Positions 24,424 through 33,068 of a stretch of 64,000 nt of DNA are shown piece after piece. The translations under genes were made by a program, and so were the position numbers. This stretch comes from an uncultured Adlercreutzia sp. (GTDB taxonomy: Bacteria > Actinomycetota > Coriobacteriia > Coriobacteriales > Eggerthellaceae). The stretch's first letter is position 1. Each line of letters starts with the position of its first letter. Below the pieces are notes generated by a model, which was not told the origin of the DNA, made no database searches, and saw only the letters and a list, made by a program, of their open reading frames with translations. The DNA lies in assembly GCA_902478715.1 (NCBI GenBank), contig CABSMC010000003.1:1-64000 (forward strand). The letters are read 5' to 3'.

Positions 24424-26886
24424 CTACGCCTTCTCTACTTCCACCAGCACGTCATAGAACGCCGTGCAGGTCTGGGAAATGTGCTCTTCTGTGGGGTTCA
24501 ACGTCAAGTGGGTCAGCGTCTGGTAGTTGCCCTCGATGGTGTAGTCGGGCGTCCAGCCGCTCTGGGTGGCCACCGTGCCGGGCACGATGCCCTCGGTGAC
24601 GAACACCTTCATCTTGCAGGCGCCGCGATCATTGGTGATGCTCACCACATCGCCGTCGACAATGCCGCGAGCCTCGGCATCGACCGGGTTCATCTCCAGC
24701 AACGGCTCGTCCTGGATGCCCGCCAGGGCCGGAATGCCGATGTGCTGGGTGTGCACATTCATGCGGTCGTGGTACTGCAGAAACACGAGCGGGTACTTCT
24801 CGCCGAGCGGCCCCTTCGGGTCTTCCAGCATCGGCTTGTAGCAGGGCACTTCCTCCTCGAACTCCACCAAGTCGTCGTTGTAGAAGGTGAACTTCGTGGA
24901 GGGCGTGGGGAACACGCCGTCGGCGAAGACGATCTGGGAGTCGTAGATGCCGTCGGGGCGGCCCCAGATGCCCTCTTCCACAGCCTTGTCGAAATCGAAG
25001 CCCTCCCAAGCTGGGTGCTCCTCGTTCACGAAGCTGCGCACCCACTCCTCATCGGTCTTGTTCCACAAGTCGCCCAAACCCACCTTGGCAGCGAGCAGGG
25101 ACATGATCTCGACGTCGGACTTGCTCTCGCCGGCCGGCGTCACGGCCGGGCTCTGGAAGAACACCCAGGGCGAGCGATCGAGGAAGTCCCACTTCTCCCA
25201 GTAGTTGCAGGCCGGCAGCACGTAGTCGGAGTACTTCGCCGTCCAGGTCCAGTAGGGATCCACCGTCACGATGGTGGAGATGTTGGGCAGCACCTCATTG
25301 ATGATCTTGTTGGCATCGGGGCTCATGTTGATGAAGTTCGAGTTGGCGAACCACATGAAGTCGATGGGGTTGGGCTGCTTGGTGATGATTTGGTCGTAGA
25401 GCGTCGAGCTCTTCACCATGTTCACCTCGTTGGCGCCGGTGTTCGCCCACTCGTCGTAGTTGAACGCCGGGATGGTGATGCCGGGGGTCGAGCGGATGGA
25501 CGCCGTGCCGCCCGCGTGGGACGCGCCGCCGCCTTCCACGCCGATGTAACCGGCCACAGCGGCCAGCGTGGCCACGGTGCGGAAGGGCGAATGGGAGTTG
25601 TAGACGCGCTGCATGCCCTGGCCCATGCGGATGCCGGCCGGCTGGGCGTTGATGTACTCCATGGCGAAGTTCTCGATGACCTCGGGGTCGAGACCGGTGA
25701 TCTCGGAAGTGTACTCGAGCGTGTACTTGGACACCTCGTCGCACAGGCGGTCGAAGGCGGTGCGGCAGGTCTCGCCGTTCACCTCGAAGGTGCCGGAAAG
25801 CGCGGCCGTCACGCCCTCGGTGGTGTTGGGCACGGCCTTGTTCGCGGCCGTATCCCACACCATCCAGGCGGCGTCCTCGCCCTCGCCGTCGCGCAAGAGG
25901 GCGCCGTCGGACTCGCGCACGAGGAAGGGCGCCACAGAATTCGCGACGAGCCAATCCTTGGCATGCAGGTCCTTGCTGATGATGACGTTCATCATGCCGA
26001 GGGCCAGAGCCGGATCGGTCTGGGCCTTGATGGGGATCCACTGATCGGCGATGGCCGCCGTGGAGCACAGGCGCGGATCCACCACGACGATCTTGGCGCC
26101 GTTCTCGCGAGCCTTCACGAGGTAGCGGAACTCGGAAGTGTGGGTGTCGGCCACGTTGCGGCCCCAGAGCACCACCATGTTCGAGTTCATATAGTCGCGC
26201 GTGTCGTGGGCGCCGCGGCCCTGACCGAAGCAGAGCGTCATGCCCATGGTGGCGCCGTGGTCGCCCATGATGCCCTCGATGTCGAAAGCGGTGGCGCCGT
26301 AGGTGCCGGCAAAGCGGGTGGGCGCCTCCCAGGAGAGCTTCGACAGGTTGCCCGTGAACGAGTAGAAACCGCAGGCTTTAGGGCCGTACTGCGCCTTGGT
26401 GGCCTCCATGCGCTCGGCGATCTCGTCGATGGCCTGCTCCCAGGTGATCTGCTCGAACTCGCCGCTGCCGCGCTCGCCGGTGCGCTTCATGGGGTGCATG
26501 ACGCGCACATTCTCGTCGTGGGTGCGCGTGCCCAGGCCGATGGAGCGCAGGCAGCAGTTGGCATAGTCATCGCGACCAGGCATCTGACCGGGAGTGACGG
26601 TGTAGATCTTGTCGTCCTTCACGCGGGCGCGCAGGTGGCAGCGCGAGGTGCAGTTCACCGAGCAGCAGGCGCTCTTGTAGGTGAAGCCCTCCTCGGGATC
26701 GGTCACCGGGCCGGTCTCGGCCAGAGGCTCTTCCTCGGCGGCCTGCTGAGACGGCGCGCAGCCAAGGGCGCTCGCGCCGATGGCGGACGTGATGGTCAGC
26801 CAGCCCGCGCCCTTCACGAAGGTGCGGCGGGTGACCTTGCCGTCCTTCACAATCTCGGTGGGAGCGAATTGCTCTTTCTCTTCCAT
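24424..26886 (-). CDS. Tat-exported molybdopterin oxidoreductase (DMSO reductase family)
   Basis: This 820-residue catalytic subunit has a Tat signal (RRTFVKGAGWL) and a possible lipobox cysteine (ALGC). A [4Fe-4S] motif follows (CCSVNCTSRC and a later Cys), then the molybdopterin-binding domains (LWGRNVADTHTSEFR, DPRLCSTAA, and a C-terminal cofactor domain with HTQHIGIPAL). The position where DMSO reductase has GDYS with its Mo-binding serine reads GDHG, so the metal ligand is not the usual serine. Substrate unknown. In Eggerthellaceae this family includes DMSO, TMAO and catechol dehydroxylase enzymes. The ATG at 26886 follows AGGAGG. It is first of the operon with its Fe-S partner. Confidence 0.92.
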   Translation of the reverse strand: MEEKEQFAPTEIVKDGKVTRRTFVKGAGWLTITSAIGASALGCAPSQQAAEEEPLAETGPVTDPEEGFTYKSACCSVNCTSRCHLRARVKDDKIYTVTPGQMPGRDDYANCCLRSIGLGTRTHDENVRVMHPMKRTGERGSGEFEQITWEQAIDEIAERMEATKAQYGPKACGFYSFTGNLSKLSWEAPTRFAGTYGATAFDIEGIMGDHGATMGMTLCFGQGRGAHDTRDYMNSNMVVLWGRNVADTHTSEFRYLVKARENGAKIVVVDPRLCSTAAIADQWIPIKAQTDPALALGMMNVIISKDLHAKDWLVANSVAPFLVRESDGALLRDGEGEDAAWMVWDTAANKAVPNTTEGVTAALSGTFEVNGETCRTAFDRLCDEVSKYTLEYTSEITGLDPEVIENFAMEYINAQPAGIRMGQGMQRVYNSHSPFRTVATLAAVAGYIGVEGGGASHAGGTASIRSTPGITIPAFNYDEWANTGANEVNMVKSSTLYDQIITKQPNPIDFMWFANSNFINMSPDANKIINEVLPNISTIVTVDPYWTWTAKYSDYVLPACNYWEKWDFLDRSPWVFFQSPAVTPAGESKSDVEIMSLLAAKVGLGDLWNKTDEEWVRSFVNEEHPAWEGFDFDKAVEEGIWGRPDGIYDSQIVFADGVFPTPSTKFTFYNDDLVEFEEEVPCYKPMLEDPKGPLGEKYPLVFLQYHDRMNVHTQHIGIPALAGIQDEPLLEMNPVDAEARGIVDGDVVSITNDRGACKMKVFVTEGIVPGTVATQSGWTPDYTIEGNYQTLTHLTLNPTEEHISQTCTAFYDVLVEVEKA

Positions 26887-26993
26887 ACTCCTCCTCTTTC
26901 TCTCGTAAGAGCGGCGACGCGCATTGCGGCGCCGGGTCGCTGCAAGAGGAGGACGATCCCTCGTGATTGCGCCCCCTCTTGGCGAATGAGGCC

Positions 26994-27036
26994 AGTATAG
27001 GAAGAGGCCTTGCGGTCTTCTGCCCAACATTGGGCA
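26994..27036 (-). promoter_or_regulatory. Reductase promoter with a CRP-type palindrome at about -41.5
   Basis: On the minus strand TATACT (26999-26994) is a good -10. The palindrome TGCCCAACATTGGGCA (27021-27036) is centred at 27028.5. With a start site 7 bases past the -10 this is -41.5, the class II activator position used by CRP/FNR proteins. The -35 is poor, as expected for an activated promoter. Confidence 0.6.
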
Positions 27037-27075
27037 CAACGCTCCCCCACTTTTGACTGGACGTCGAAGCGCGAC

Positions 27076-27549
27076 CTATTTGTGATAGGGCTCGCCGCGG
27101 GAGATTTTGAAGGCGCGGTAAATTTGCTCGAGCAGCACGACGCGGGCCAGGTTGTGGGGCAGGGTGACAGGACCGAAGGAGAACGTCTCGTCGGCACGGG
27201 CTCGCACCGCATCGCTCACGCCGTCGGAACCGCCGATGACGAAGGCGAGCTCGCTTGCGCCGCGCAGGGCCAAATCGTCCAGGTGGCGGGAGAAATCGAC
27301 GCTTGAGCGCTGCTTTCCCTCGATGGCCATGAGGATGACGTGCGCGCCTTCCGGCACCGCCGCCAGAATGCCTGCGCCCTCGCGCTCGCGGGCCGCCTCC
27401 ACGCCGCCGGCGCGGGCCGGATCGACATCGGGAATCTCGGCCACGGTCACTTTCGCGTAGGGGCGCAGTCGCTTCAGATACTCGTCGCAGGCCGCCGTCC
27501 AGAACTTCTCCTTCAGCTTGCCCACGGCAACGACGGTTATCTTCAGCAT
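27076..27549 (-). CDS. rlmH: 23S rRNA pseudouridine(1915) N3-methyltransferase
   Basis: RlmH is a small SPOUT methyltransferase that methylates pseudouridine 1915 in helix 69 of 23S rRNA. The 157 residues and the knot motifs FVIGGSDGVS, LPHNLARVVLLEQIYRAF and the terminal GEPYHK are diagnostic. The start codon follows directly after the xth stop, so the two are coupled. Confidence 0.96.
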   Translation of the reverse strand: MLKITVVAVGKLKEKFWTAACDEYLKRLRPYAKVTVAEIPDVDPARAGGVEAAREREGAGILAAVPEGAHVILMAIEGKQRSSVDFSRHLDDLALRGASELAFVIGGSDGVSDAVRARADETFSFGPVTLPHNLARVVLLEQIYRAFKISRGEPYHK

Positions 27550-28335
27550 TTATATATCCAGCTCGAGGCCGACCGGGCAGTGGTCGGAGCCCTCCACGTC
27601 GTCGTAGATGCTCGCGGCCACCACCTTATCGCGCAGCTCATCGCTCACGAGGAAATAGTCGATGCGCCATCCCGCGTTCGTCGAGCGGGCACGAAATCGG
27701 TAGCTCCACCAGCTGTAGCGGCCCGTCTCGTCCGGGTGCAGCAAACGGAACGTGTCGGTGAAACCGGCGTCCACCAGCTCGGTGAACTTCCCGCGCTCCT
27801 CATCGGAGAAGCCCGATGCCCCGCGGTTGGGGCCCGGGTTCTTCAGGTCGATCTCCTCGTGGGCCACGTTGAAGTCGCCGCACATCACCACCGGCTTCGG
27901 ATCGCTGGAGGTGCCGTCGGGCAGCACGCCGGCCTCGAGCCCCTTGCAGAAGTCGCGGAAGGCGTCGTCCCATTCCATGCGATGATCGATGCGCGCCAGT
28001 TCCATCTGGGAGTTCGGCGTGTACACATTCACGAACCAGAACTGGGGGAACTCGCAGGCCACGATGCGCCCCTCGGCGTCCAGGTACTCGTTGCCCAAAC
28101 CGTGCAGCACGCGCAGCGGCTCCTCGCGGCTGAGCACCGCCGTGCCCGAGTAGCCCTTCTTCTCGGCGGCGCTCCAGTACTGGTGGTAGCCCGGCAAGTC
28201 CAGCTCCACCTGGCCGACCTGGCACTTCGTCTCCTGAATGGCGAAGATGTCCGCGTCGAAGGCGTCGAACACTTCCAGGAAGTTCTTCTTCAGCACAGCA
28301 CGAATGCCGTTCACATTCCACGAAACAAATCGCAT
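27550..28335 (-). CDS. xth: Exodeoxyribonuclease III
   Basis: This is an AP endonuclease / 3'-5' exonuclease of base-excision repair, 261 residues. Motifs: MRFVSWNVNGIRA, QETKCQ, GYSGTAVL, CGDFNVAHEEIDL, and SDHCPVGLEL at the end, supplying the Mg2+ ligands and catalytic His. AAAGGAG precedes the ATG at 28335. Only 17 bases upstream is the terminator hairpin of the preceding gene, so its promoter must overlap that hairpin or transcription must read through. rlmH follows without a gap. Confidence 0.95.
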   Translation of the reverse strand: MRFVSWNVNGIRAVLKKNFLEVFDAFDADIFAIQETKCQVGQVELDLPGYHQYWSAAEKKGYSGTAVLSREEPLRVLHGLGNEYLDAEGRIVACEFPQFWFVNVYTPNSQMELARIDHRMEWDDAFRDFCKGLEAGVLPDGTSSDPKPVVMCGDFNVAHEEIDLKNPGPNRGASGFSDEERGKFTELVDAGFTDTFRLLHPDETGRYSWWSYRFRARSTNAGWRIDYFLVSDELRDKVVAASIYDDVEGSDHCPVGLELDI

Positions 28336-28352
28336 GGGACTCCTTTGTTCGC

Positions 28353-28378
28353 AAAAGGGCCCCAATGCGGGGCCCTTT
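28353..28378 (-). terminator. Terminator of the LytR-CpsA-Psr gene
   Basis: A perfect stem AAAGGGCCCC / GGGGCCCTTT with a 5-base loop and TTTT on the minus strand. Confidence 0.88.
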
Positions 28379-28401
28379 CGGTTGATGAGATGCACGGCTT
28401 C

Positions 28402-30102
28402 CTAGTGCCAATCACTACCGATCAGGATGAGGAAGTCGCCGTCGTAGACGTACTCGCCGTCGGTGTTCTGCACGGCGCGGCCGCAGCCGAGGGCGTCGAT
28501 GAGCTCCTCGGCGTAAACACGCTGATCGGGCGTATCGAAGACGACCACGGTCTCCTCGTAGCTGAAGCTGTTTGCGTTGGAGGCGTCGGCGGTATACCCG
28601 AGCGGTTTGATGCGCTCGAGCGCCTCGGCGCCCACGCCGTTGATGCCGTTGCCGTTCTTGATAGTAACGATGCCCGTGCGCGTCTCGCCGAAGGTCTGGC
28701 GCTGCGTGCCGTTTGCGCCCTGAACGCCCTCGCTGTCGCTGGCGGCCGCCTTGCCGTCGCCAACGCTAGCGAGCACGGTGCCGTTCAACTCGTCCACCTC
28801 GTCAGCCTCGGTGGGCGGCAAGCCCTCGCGCACGCGGCCCATCATGGTGTTCCACGCCGCCACGTCAAGCTGCTCGTACCACGTGTCGTTCTTATACTCG
28901 CTGATCGTCGGCTCCATGGCCGAATAAATGTCCTTAGACGGGTCGATGCCCTGCATGGAGGTGGCCAGCGCCACGATGTCGCCCACCTTGAAGTCGGTGG
29001 TGATGTACTGGGAAAGCGCGCTAATGGTGTTGGCCATGGTGGCGGGATCGGCCGAGAGGATCTTCTTGGCGATGGCGCCGAGCACCAAGCGCTGGTTGGC
29101 CGCGCGGTAGCGGTCGCCGTCGCCGTACTCGTCATAGGAGTGGCGCGAACGGCACAGGATGAGCGCCTCTTCGCCGGAAAGCGTCTGCTCGCCCGCGTCC
29201 ACATGTCCGCCGGCCTCGTCGTCGTTGATCTCCATGGGCACGTCCACTTCCACGCCGCCCAGGGCATCGACGACATCCTCGAAGCCGTCGAAGTTGATCT
29301 CGGCGTAGTGGGAGATGGGCACGCCGGCCATCTGGGAGACCGTCTTGATGGCGAGCGCCGGACCGCCGATGGCGTAGGAGGCGTTCAGCTTCTGCAGGCC
29401 ATAGCCCTCGATCTCGATCTCGGTATCGCGGTGCATCGACACCATGGTGACCTTCTTGTTCTGTGGATCGACCCGGGTGAGGATCATGGAGTCGGAGCGG
29501 AACGTGTCGCCGGCGTACTGGGCCGACTGCTCGCGGTAGGCCGATTTGTCCGTACCCATGAGCAGCATGTAGAAGGTGCCGCCGTCGTACTCGGCCGGCG
29601 CCTCCAAGGCTTCCACGACCTCGGGGGTGATGTCCTCGTTCATCTCCTGCTCGATGCCGGAGATATAGGCCCAGGCAGCCCCCGTGGCCCCGAGGACGCC
29701 CACGAGCACAAAGGCCAGCACGCCGAGCAAAATGCGGCGGCGCTTCTTGCGGCGTCGATCCTTCGCGTAGTCGTCGCCCGTAGCCCCGCGGGAATAGGGG
29801 TTGGGCTCGGCCATGGGAGGCAGCACCGGCATAGCATCGGCCACCGTTCCCTCGAGGGCAGGCTGCTTGGGAAGCGGCTGGGAGTGCCGCGGGTTGTTCG
29901 AGCCGACGGGCTGAGAATGGCGCGGGTTATTCGACCCCACCGGCTGAGAATGACGGGGGTTGTTCGTCACCTTCCCTATGGGCTGGGAGTTGCGGGGGTT
30001 GTTGGCGCCGACAGGCTGCGAATGCCTCGGATTGTTCGACTTCCCCACCGGCTGGGACGCGTGCTGGGCGCGGGGATTGTTCTTGCCTGGAGTTTCGGCC
30101 AT
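28402..30102 (-). CDS. LytR-CpsA-Psr family cell-wall glycopolymer ligase
   Basis: This 566-residue membrane-anchored protein attaches lipid-linked glycopolymers to peptidoglycan. The cytosolic N-terminus has six tandem units of the form NNPRHSQPVG (about residues 8-77), then a basic stretch and one transmembrane helix (124-147). The LCP domain follows (MLLMGTDKS, RSDSMILTRVDP, VSMHRDTEIEI, LNASYAIGG, ILCRSRHS), then a LytR_C domain at the end. The ATG at 30102 has only a weak AGG site directly upstream. The repeats are unusual for the family. It is a single-gene transcript with its own terminator. Confidence 0.9.
   Translation of the reverse strand: MAETPGKNNPRAQHASQPVGKSNNPRHSQPVGANNPRNSQPIGKVTNNPRHSQPVGSNNPRHSQPVGSNNPRHSQPLPKQPALEGTVADAMPVLPPMAEPNPYSRGATGDDYAKDRRRKKRRRILLGVLAFVLVGVLGATGAAWAYISGIEQEMNEDITPEVVEALEAPAEYDGGTFYMLLMGTDKSAYREQSAQYAGDTFRSDSMILTRVDPQNKKVTMVSMHRDTEIEIEGYGLQKLNASYAIGGPALAIKTVSQMAGVPISHYAEINFDGFEDVVDALGGVEVDVPMEINDDEAGGHVDAGEQTLSGEEALILCRSRHSYDEYGDGDRYRAANQRLVLGAIAKKILSADPATMANTISALSQYITTDFKVGDIVALATSMQGIDPSKDIYSAMEPTISEYKNDTWYEQLDVAAWNTMMGRVREGLPPTEADEVDELNGTVLASVGDGKAAASDSEGVQGANGTQRQTFGETRTGIVTIKNGNGINGVGAEALERIKPLGYTADASNANSFSYEETVVVFDTPDQRVYAEELIDALGCGRAVQNTDGEYVYDGDFLILIGSDWH
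29872..30081 (-). repeat. 33-39 bp tandem repeats inside the LCP gene
   Basis: Six imperfect coding repeats give the peptide unit NNPRHSQPVG with 1-4 extra residues. The number of units could vary between strains. Confidence 0.85.
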
Positions 30103-30332
30103 CCTGGAAGGTCTCGCTTTCGTGGTTCGTGTTCCTTGGCGAGCAGAACCGCAAGCCGTGCAGCACCGCAAAACCAAGAATTGCTCAATTCGAAGTAACA
30201 TTTTGGCAAAGAATTGCCGAACGGCGCAACAAAATGGGCCCCATTACCAGTGAAAAGCCATAGGAGAACGGCAGATTGCCCACAACTTCGCCACGGATGC
30301 GCCGAGCAGGAGCGTCAGCATTGAAGCGTCTC

Positions 30333-32573
30333 CTACGACAGGCGCTTGACCATGGAGGCGTTGGCGGCGAGCTCGGCGCTATCATCAAGAGGAGCGAGAT
30401 CGGCGGCCGGGGTTCCGGTGCGCTCCGCACGGCGTTCGAGAGCGCGGGCGAGCAGCCAGTCGGCCACTTCCGGATTCTTAGAAAGCAGCGGCCCGTGGGA
30501 ATAGGTGCCCACAACGTTCTTGTAGCGGGCGCCCTCCACGCGATCGTCATCGTTGTTGCCGTGGCCGCAGGAGGACACGACGCGGCCGAAGCCCTCGACG
30601 CCCTCGCCCAAGTAGGTGCGGCCGGCGTGGTTCTCATAGCCCACGACGGGGTGCGTGGCCAGGGGAGATTCCAGCACCATGTTGTCGATGAGACGGTCGG
30701 CAGATGTGCCGGGGCGGCGGGTCTCCATGTCGATGAGGCCGAGGCCGGGCACGAGCTCGTCGCCCCACAGCCACTGGCGGCCGAGAATCTGGTAGCCGCC
30801 GCAGATGGCGAGCAGCGGGCCGTCTCCTTCCACATAGGCGGCCAGCTCGTCGCGCATCGCCAGCAGCTGCTCGCTGGCAAGCTTCTGCTCGCGGTCGGGG
30901 CCGCCGCCCATGAAAACGAGGTCGACCTGGGAGAAGTCCACCGCCTCTCCGTGCTGGATGCGGCGCACTTCCACGGGGATGCCACGCCAGCGCAGGCGCT
31001 GTTCCAAGATGCGCACGTTGCCACCGTCGCCATAGAGGTTCAGCAGGTCGGGCAGCATATGGGCGATGACCACCGGCGGCTCGGAAAGGGCCGCAGCGGC
31101 ATTCCCCGGTTCCGCGTTCTTCCCTTCCGACGCCGGTGCCTGAGCAGGATCGTCGGGACGTGGCGTTGGCGGCGCAACGGCAATGCAGGCGGCGGCTTCG
31201 ACGGCTTCAGGGGCCTCGGGGGCTTCGGCGGCTTCCATGGCGTTCAGCGCAGCATGTACCGGCGGCAACGCCGTATAGTTCGCAATGGCATACACGGCGG
31301 CATCCGACGGCAGCGCGCCGGCCGCCGTCAGCGCGCCCAGACGATCGAAGGCGTCTTCGATGTTCTCGATCACCGCCGCCTCGATGCCGGCGTACTTCAA
31401 GCGCACCGCCAGGTCGTGGGCGCGGGAGCCGCCAGCGAACACCACCGTGTCCGACTGGCCGGCAAGCTCTTCGAAATCGATATCCCAAATCCACGAGATA
31501 TCATGGCCGTCGGCCACCTGGTCGTTGATGAAGAAGGCCACCATCTTGGGGCCCTGGTCAGCTTCTACGATCTTCAGATTCTGATTGAAGCCCGTGGGGT
31601 TCTTCGCCAGATTCAGCAGCACGTCGCGACCGCCGAGGCGGTAACGCTGCAGGCGCCCGTTGCGCGGGTTGAAAGCATCCTGGGCCCGCTGGAAATCGGC
31701 CGTGGGAATGCCCACCTCGCGGCAAAGGGCATAAGAGGCCACGAGATTGTAGGCGGCGTAGGGCGTCGGCTGCGGCGTGTGCACCGATTCGCAGCCGGCA
31801 GGCCCGCAGACCTCCATGGTCACGCCAGCGGGGCCGATGGCGATGTCGCGGCCGGCGAAGTCCAACGTCGGGCGCGCGAAGTCGCATTGGTCGCAGAAGT
31901 AGTCGCCGAGCTGACCGTACTGGCGGTAATGGTAGCGCACCATGCCGTCGCATTTCTGGCACATCTGGGCGTCGGTCACGGTGTTCTGGGCCAGGCCCAT
32001 GGACTCGTCCAGGCCATAGGCGACCGTGCGGTTGGGCACCTCGTCGGCAATGCGGGCGCATAGCGGGTCGTCGGCGTTGTACACGAGCACGGTGTCCGGC
32101 GAGGCGGCCAACGCCCCCGCAATGGACGTTTGGATGCGGTCGATTTCGCCGCAGCGGTCGAGCTGGTCGCGGAACAGATTCAGCAGCAGCACATAGTTCG
32201 AGCGCAGGCGGGGCAGCACGTGGGCGAGCCACAGCTCGTCGCATTCGAAAACGCCCCACTGGGCAGCCGGCTGCTGCAGAAGCGCCGAGGTGATGCCCGC
32301 AGCCAGATTCGCCCCTGTGCGATTGCAGATGATAGTGCGCCCGGCAGCTTCGAAGGCGTCGGCAAGCAGGTTGTTCGTCGAGGTCTTCCCGTTGGTGCCC
32401 ACCGTGATGACCGAACCCTGCGTGCACTTGCCGCGCAGCTCGTCGAGCAGGGCGGGATCGATAGCGAGCGCGATCTTCCCCGGCAGGTTGGCCGCAGGCC
32501 GATGCGCCACATGGCGCAGACCCCAGGTTGAAACGGCACCGGCCGCCTTCGCAAGCGAAAACCTCAAGCTCAT
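30333..32573 (-). CDS. Fused lipid II isoglutaminyl synthase (MurT-GatD)
   Basis: MurT/GatD amidates D-Glu of the peptidoglycan stem to D-isoglutamine. In most Gram-positives these are two proteins; here one 746-residue chain holds both. The MurT half (1-445) has the Mur-ligase ATP loop TVGTNGKTST (57-66), a Cys4 zinc ribbon (C205, C208, C227, C230) and the MurT C-terminal domain. A 50-residue Ala/Pro/Glu linker (446-496) joins the GatD glutaminase half (500-746), with nucleophile C591 in CGGYQILG and H693 in TYSHGP. AGGTG precedes the ATG at 32573. The gene is alone, next to the LCP gene, both serving the cell wall. Confidence 0.92.
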   Translation of the reverse strand: MSLRFSLAKAAGAVSTWGLRHVAHRPAANLPGKIALAIDPALLDELRGKCTQGSVITVGTNGKTSTNNLLADAFEAAGRTIICNRTGANLAAGITSALLQQPAAQWGVFECDELWLAHVLPRLRSNYVLLLNLFRDQLDRCGEIDRIQTSIAGALAASPDTVLVYNADDPLCARIADEVPNRTVAYGLDESMGLAQNTVTDAQMCQKCDGMVRYHYRQYGQLGDYFCDQCDFARPTLDFAGRDIAIGPAGVTMEVCGPAGCESVHTPQPTPYAAYNLVASYALCREVGIPTADFQRAQDAFNPRNGRLQRYRLGGRDVLLNLAKNPTGFNQNLKIVEADQGPKMVAFFINDQVADGHDISWIWDIDFEELAGQSDTVVFAGGSRAHDLAVRLKYAGIEAAVIENIEDAFDRLGALTAAGALPSDAAVYAIANYTALPPVHAALNAMEAAEAPEAPEAVEAAACIAVAPPTPRPDDPAQAPASEGKNAEPGNAAAALSEPPVVIAHMLPDLLNLYGDGGNVRILEQRLRWRGIPVEVRRIQHGEAVDFSQVDLVFMGGGPDREQKLASEQLLAMRDELAAYVEGDGPLLAICGGYQILGRQWLWGDELVPGLGLIDMETRRPGTSADRLIDNMVLESPLATHPVVGYENHAGRTYLGEGVEGFGRVVSSCGHGNNDDDRVEGARYKNVVGTYSHGPLLSKNPEVADWLLARALERRAERTGTPAADLAPLDDSAELAANASMVKRLS

Positions 32574-32797
32574 ACACGCACCTCGTTGCTCTTAAGGGGA
32601 GACGGCCGCGCTCAAGGTCACCCTAAGCGGCTTGACCGTGCTACCACACCGCGAGTTTCAAGCCACACTCCCCGTTTTTTCGATGGCGACCAGTATAGCG
32701 TTGGAGCGCCCTCCCCCGCCTCAACCCACGGCCTTTCCAGATTCAGCCGAAATGTTGAAGTGCCGAAGGGCCATTGAAGGCCGCCACTCCCGAAGGC

Positions 32798-32827
32798 GGC
32801 ACAATTCGGCACAATTCGGCACAATTC
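32798..32827 (+). repeat. Three tandem copies of GGCACAATTC
   Basis: Three perfect 10-bp repeats, one helical turn apart, lie 46 bases upstream of the tRNA-Thr -35 box in the 356-base gap 32574-32929. The rest of the gap shows only the tRNA promoter and the murT-gatD ribosome site. Confidence 0.85.
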
Positions 32828-32872
32828 ACCTTCACCGTTGTGCGCGAAAGAGGAATTCGCAGCTCCAAATGC

Positions 32873-32901
32873 TTGCGCAGCATCGCCCAGTTCGCTATAC
32901 T
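32873..32901 (+). promoter_or_regulatory. Promoter of tRNA-Thr
   Basis: TTGCGC (32873-32878), a 17-base spacer and TATACT (32896-32901). Confidence 0.8.
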
Positions 32902-32929
32902 AAACAGCCGCTTCGCAAGAAGCACTCTC

Positions 32930-33005
32930 GCCAACGTGGCTCAGCTGGTAGAGCAACGCACTCGTAATGCGTAGGTCAGCGGTTCGAATCCGCTCGTTGG
33001 CTCCA
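32930..33005 (+). tRNA. tRNA-Thr (anticodon CGT)
   Basis: This 76-nt tRNA has acceptor GCCAACG paired with CGTTGGC, discriminator T and an encoded CCA. The anticodon loop CTCGTAA gives CGT, reading ACG. Confidence 0.97.
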
Positions 33006-33012
33006 GAATTCG

Positions 33013-33042
33013 AAAGCGCCCCGCCCCGCCGCGGGGCGCTTT
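33013..33042 (+). terminator. Terminator after tRNA-Thr
   Basis: A perfect 11-base stem AAAGCGCCCCG / CGGGGCGCTTT; the T-run is short (TTT). Confidence 0.75.
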
Positions 33043-33068
33043 GCATATCGCGCGAGAATCGAGCCTCC

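Noticed and set aside
24481..27000. Plus-strand open frame of more than 800 codons opposite the first molybdopterin reductase
   Set aside because: Antisense shadow of a strongly biased gene; no start signal or motif.
29872..30081. Possible CRISPR array
   Set aside because: The repeats are 33-39 bp, contiguous without unique spacers, and code in frame for a peptide repeat inside the LCP gene.
27340..30198. A very long open frame (over 900 codons) on the plus strand opposite rlmH, xth and the LCP gene
   Set aside because: High-GC coding sequence often leaves the antisense strand open. The minus-strand genes have clear families, ribosome sites and terminators; the plus frame gives low-complexity His/Arg/Val-rich sequence with no motif.
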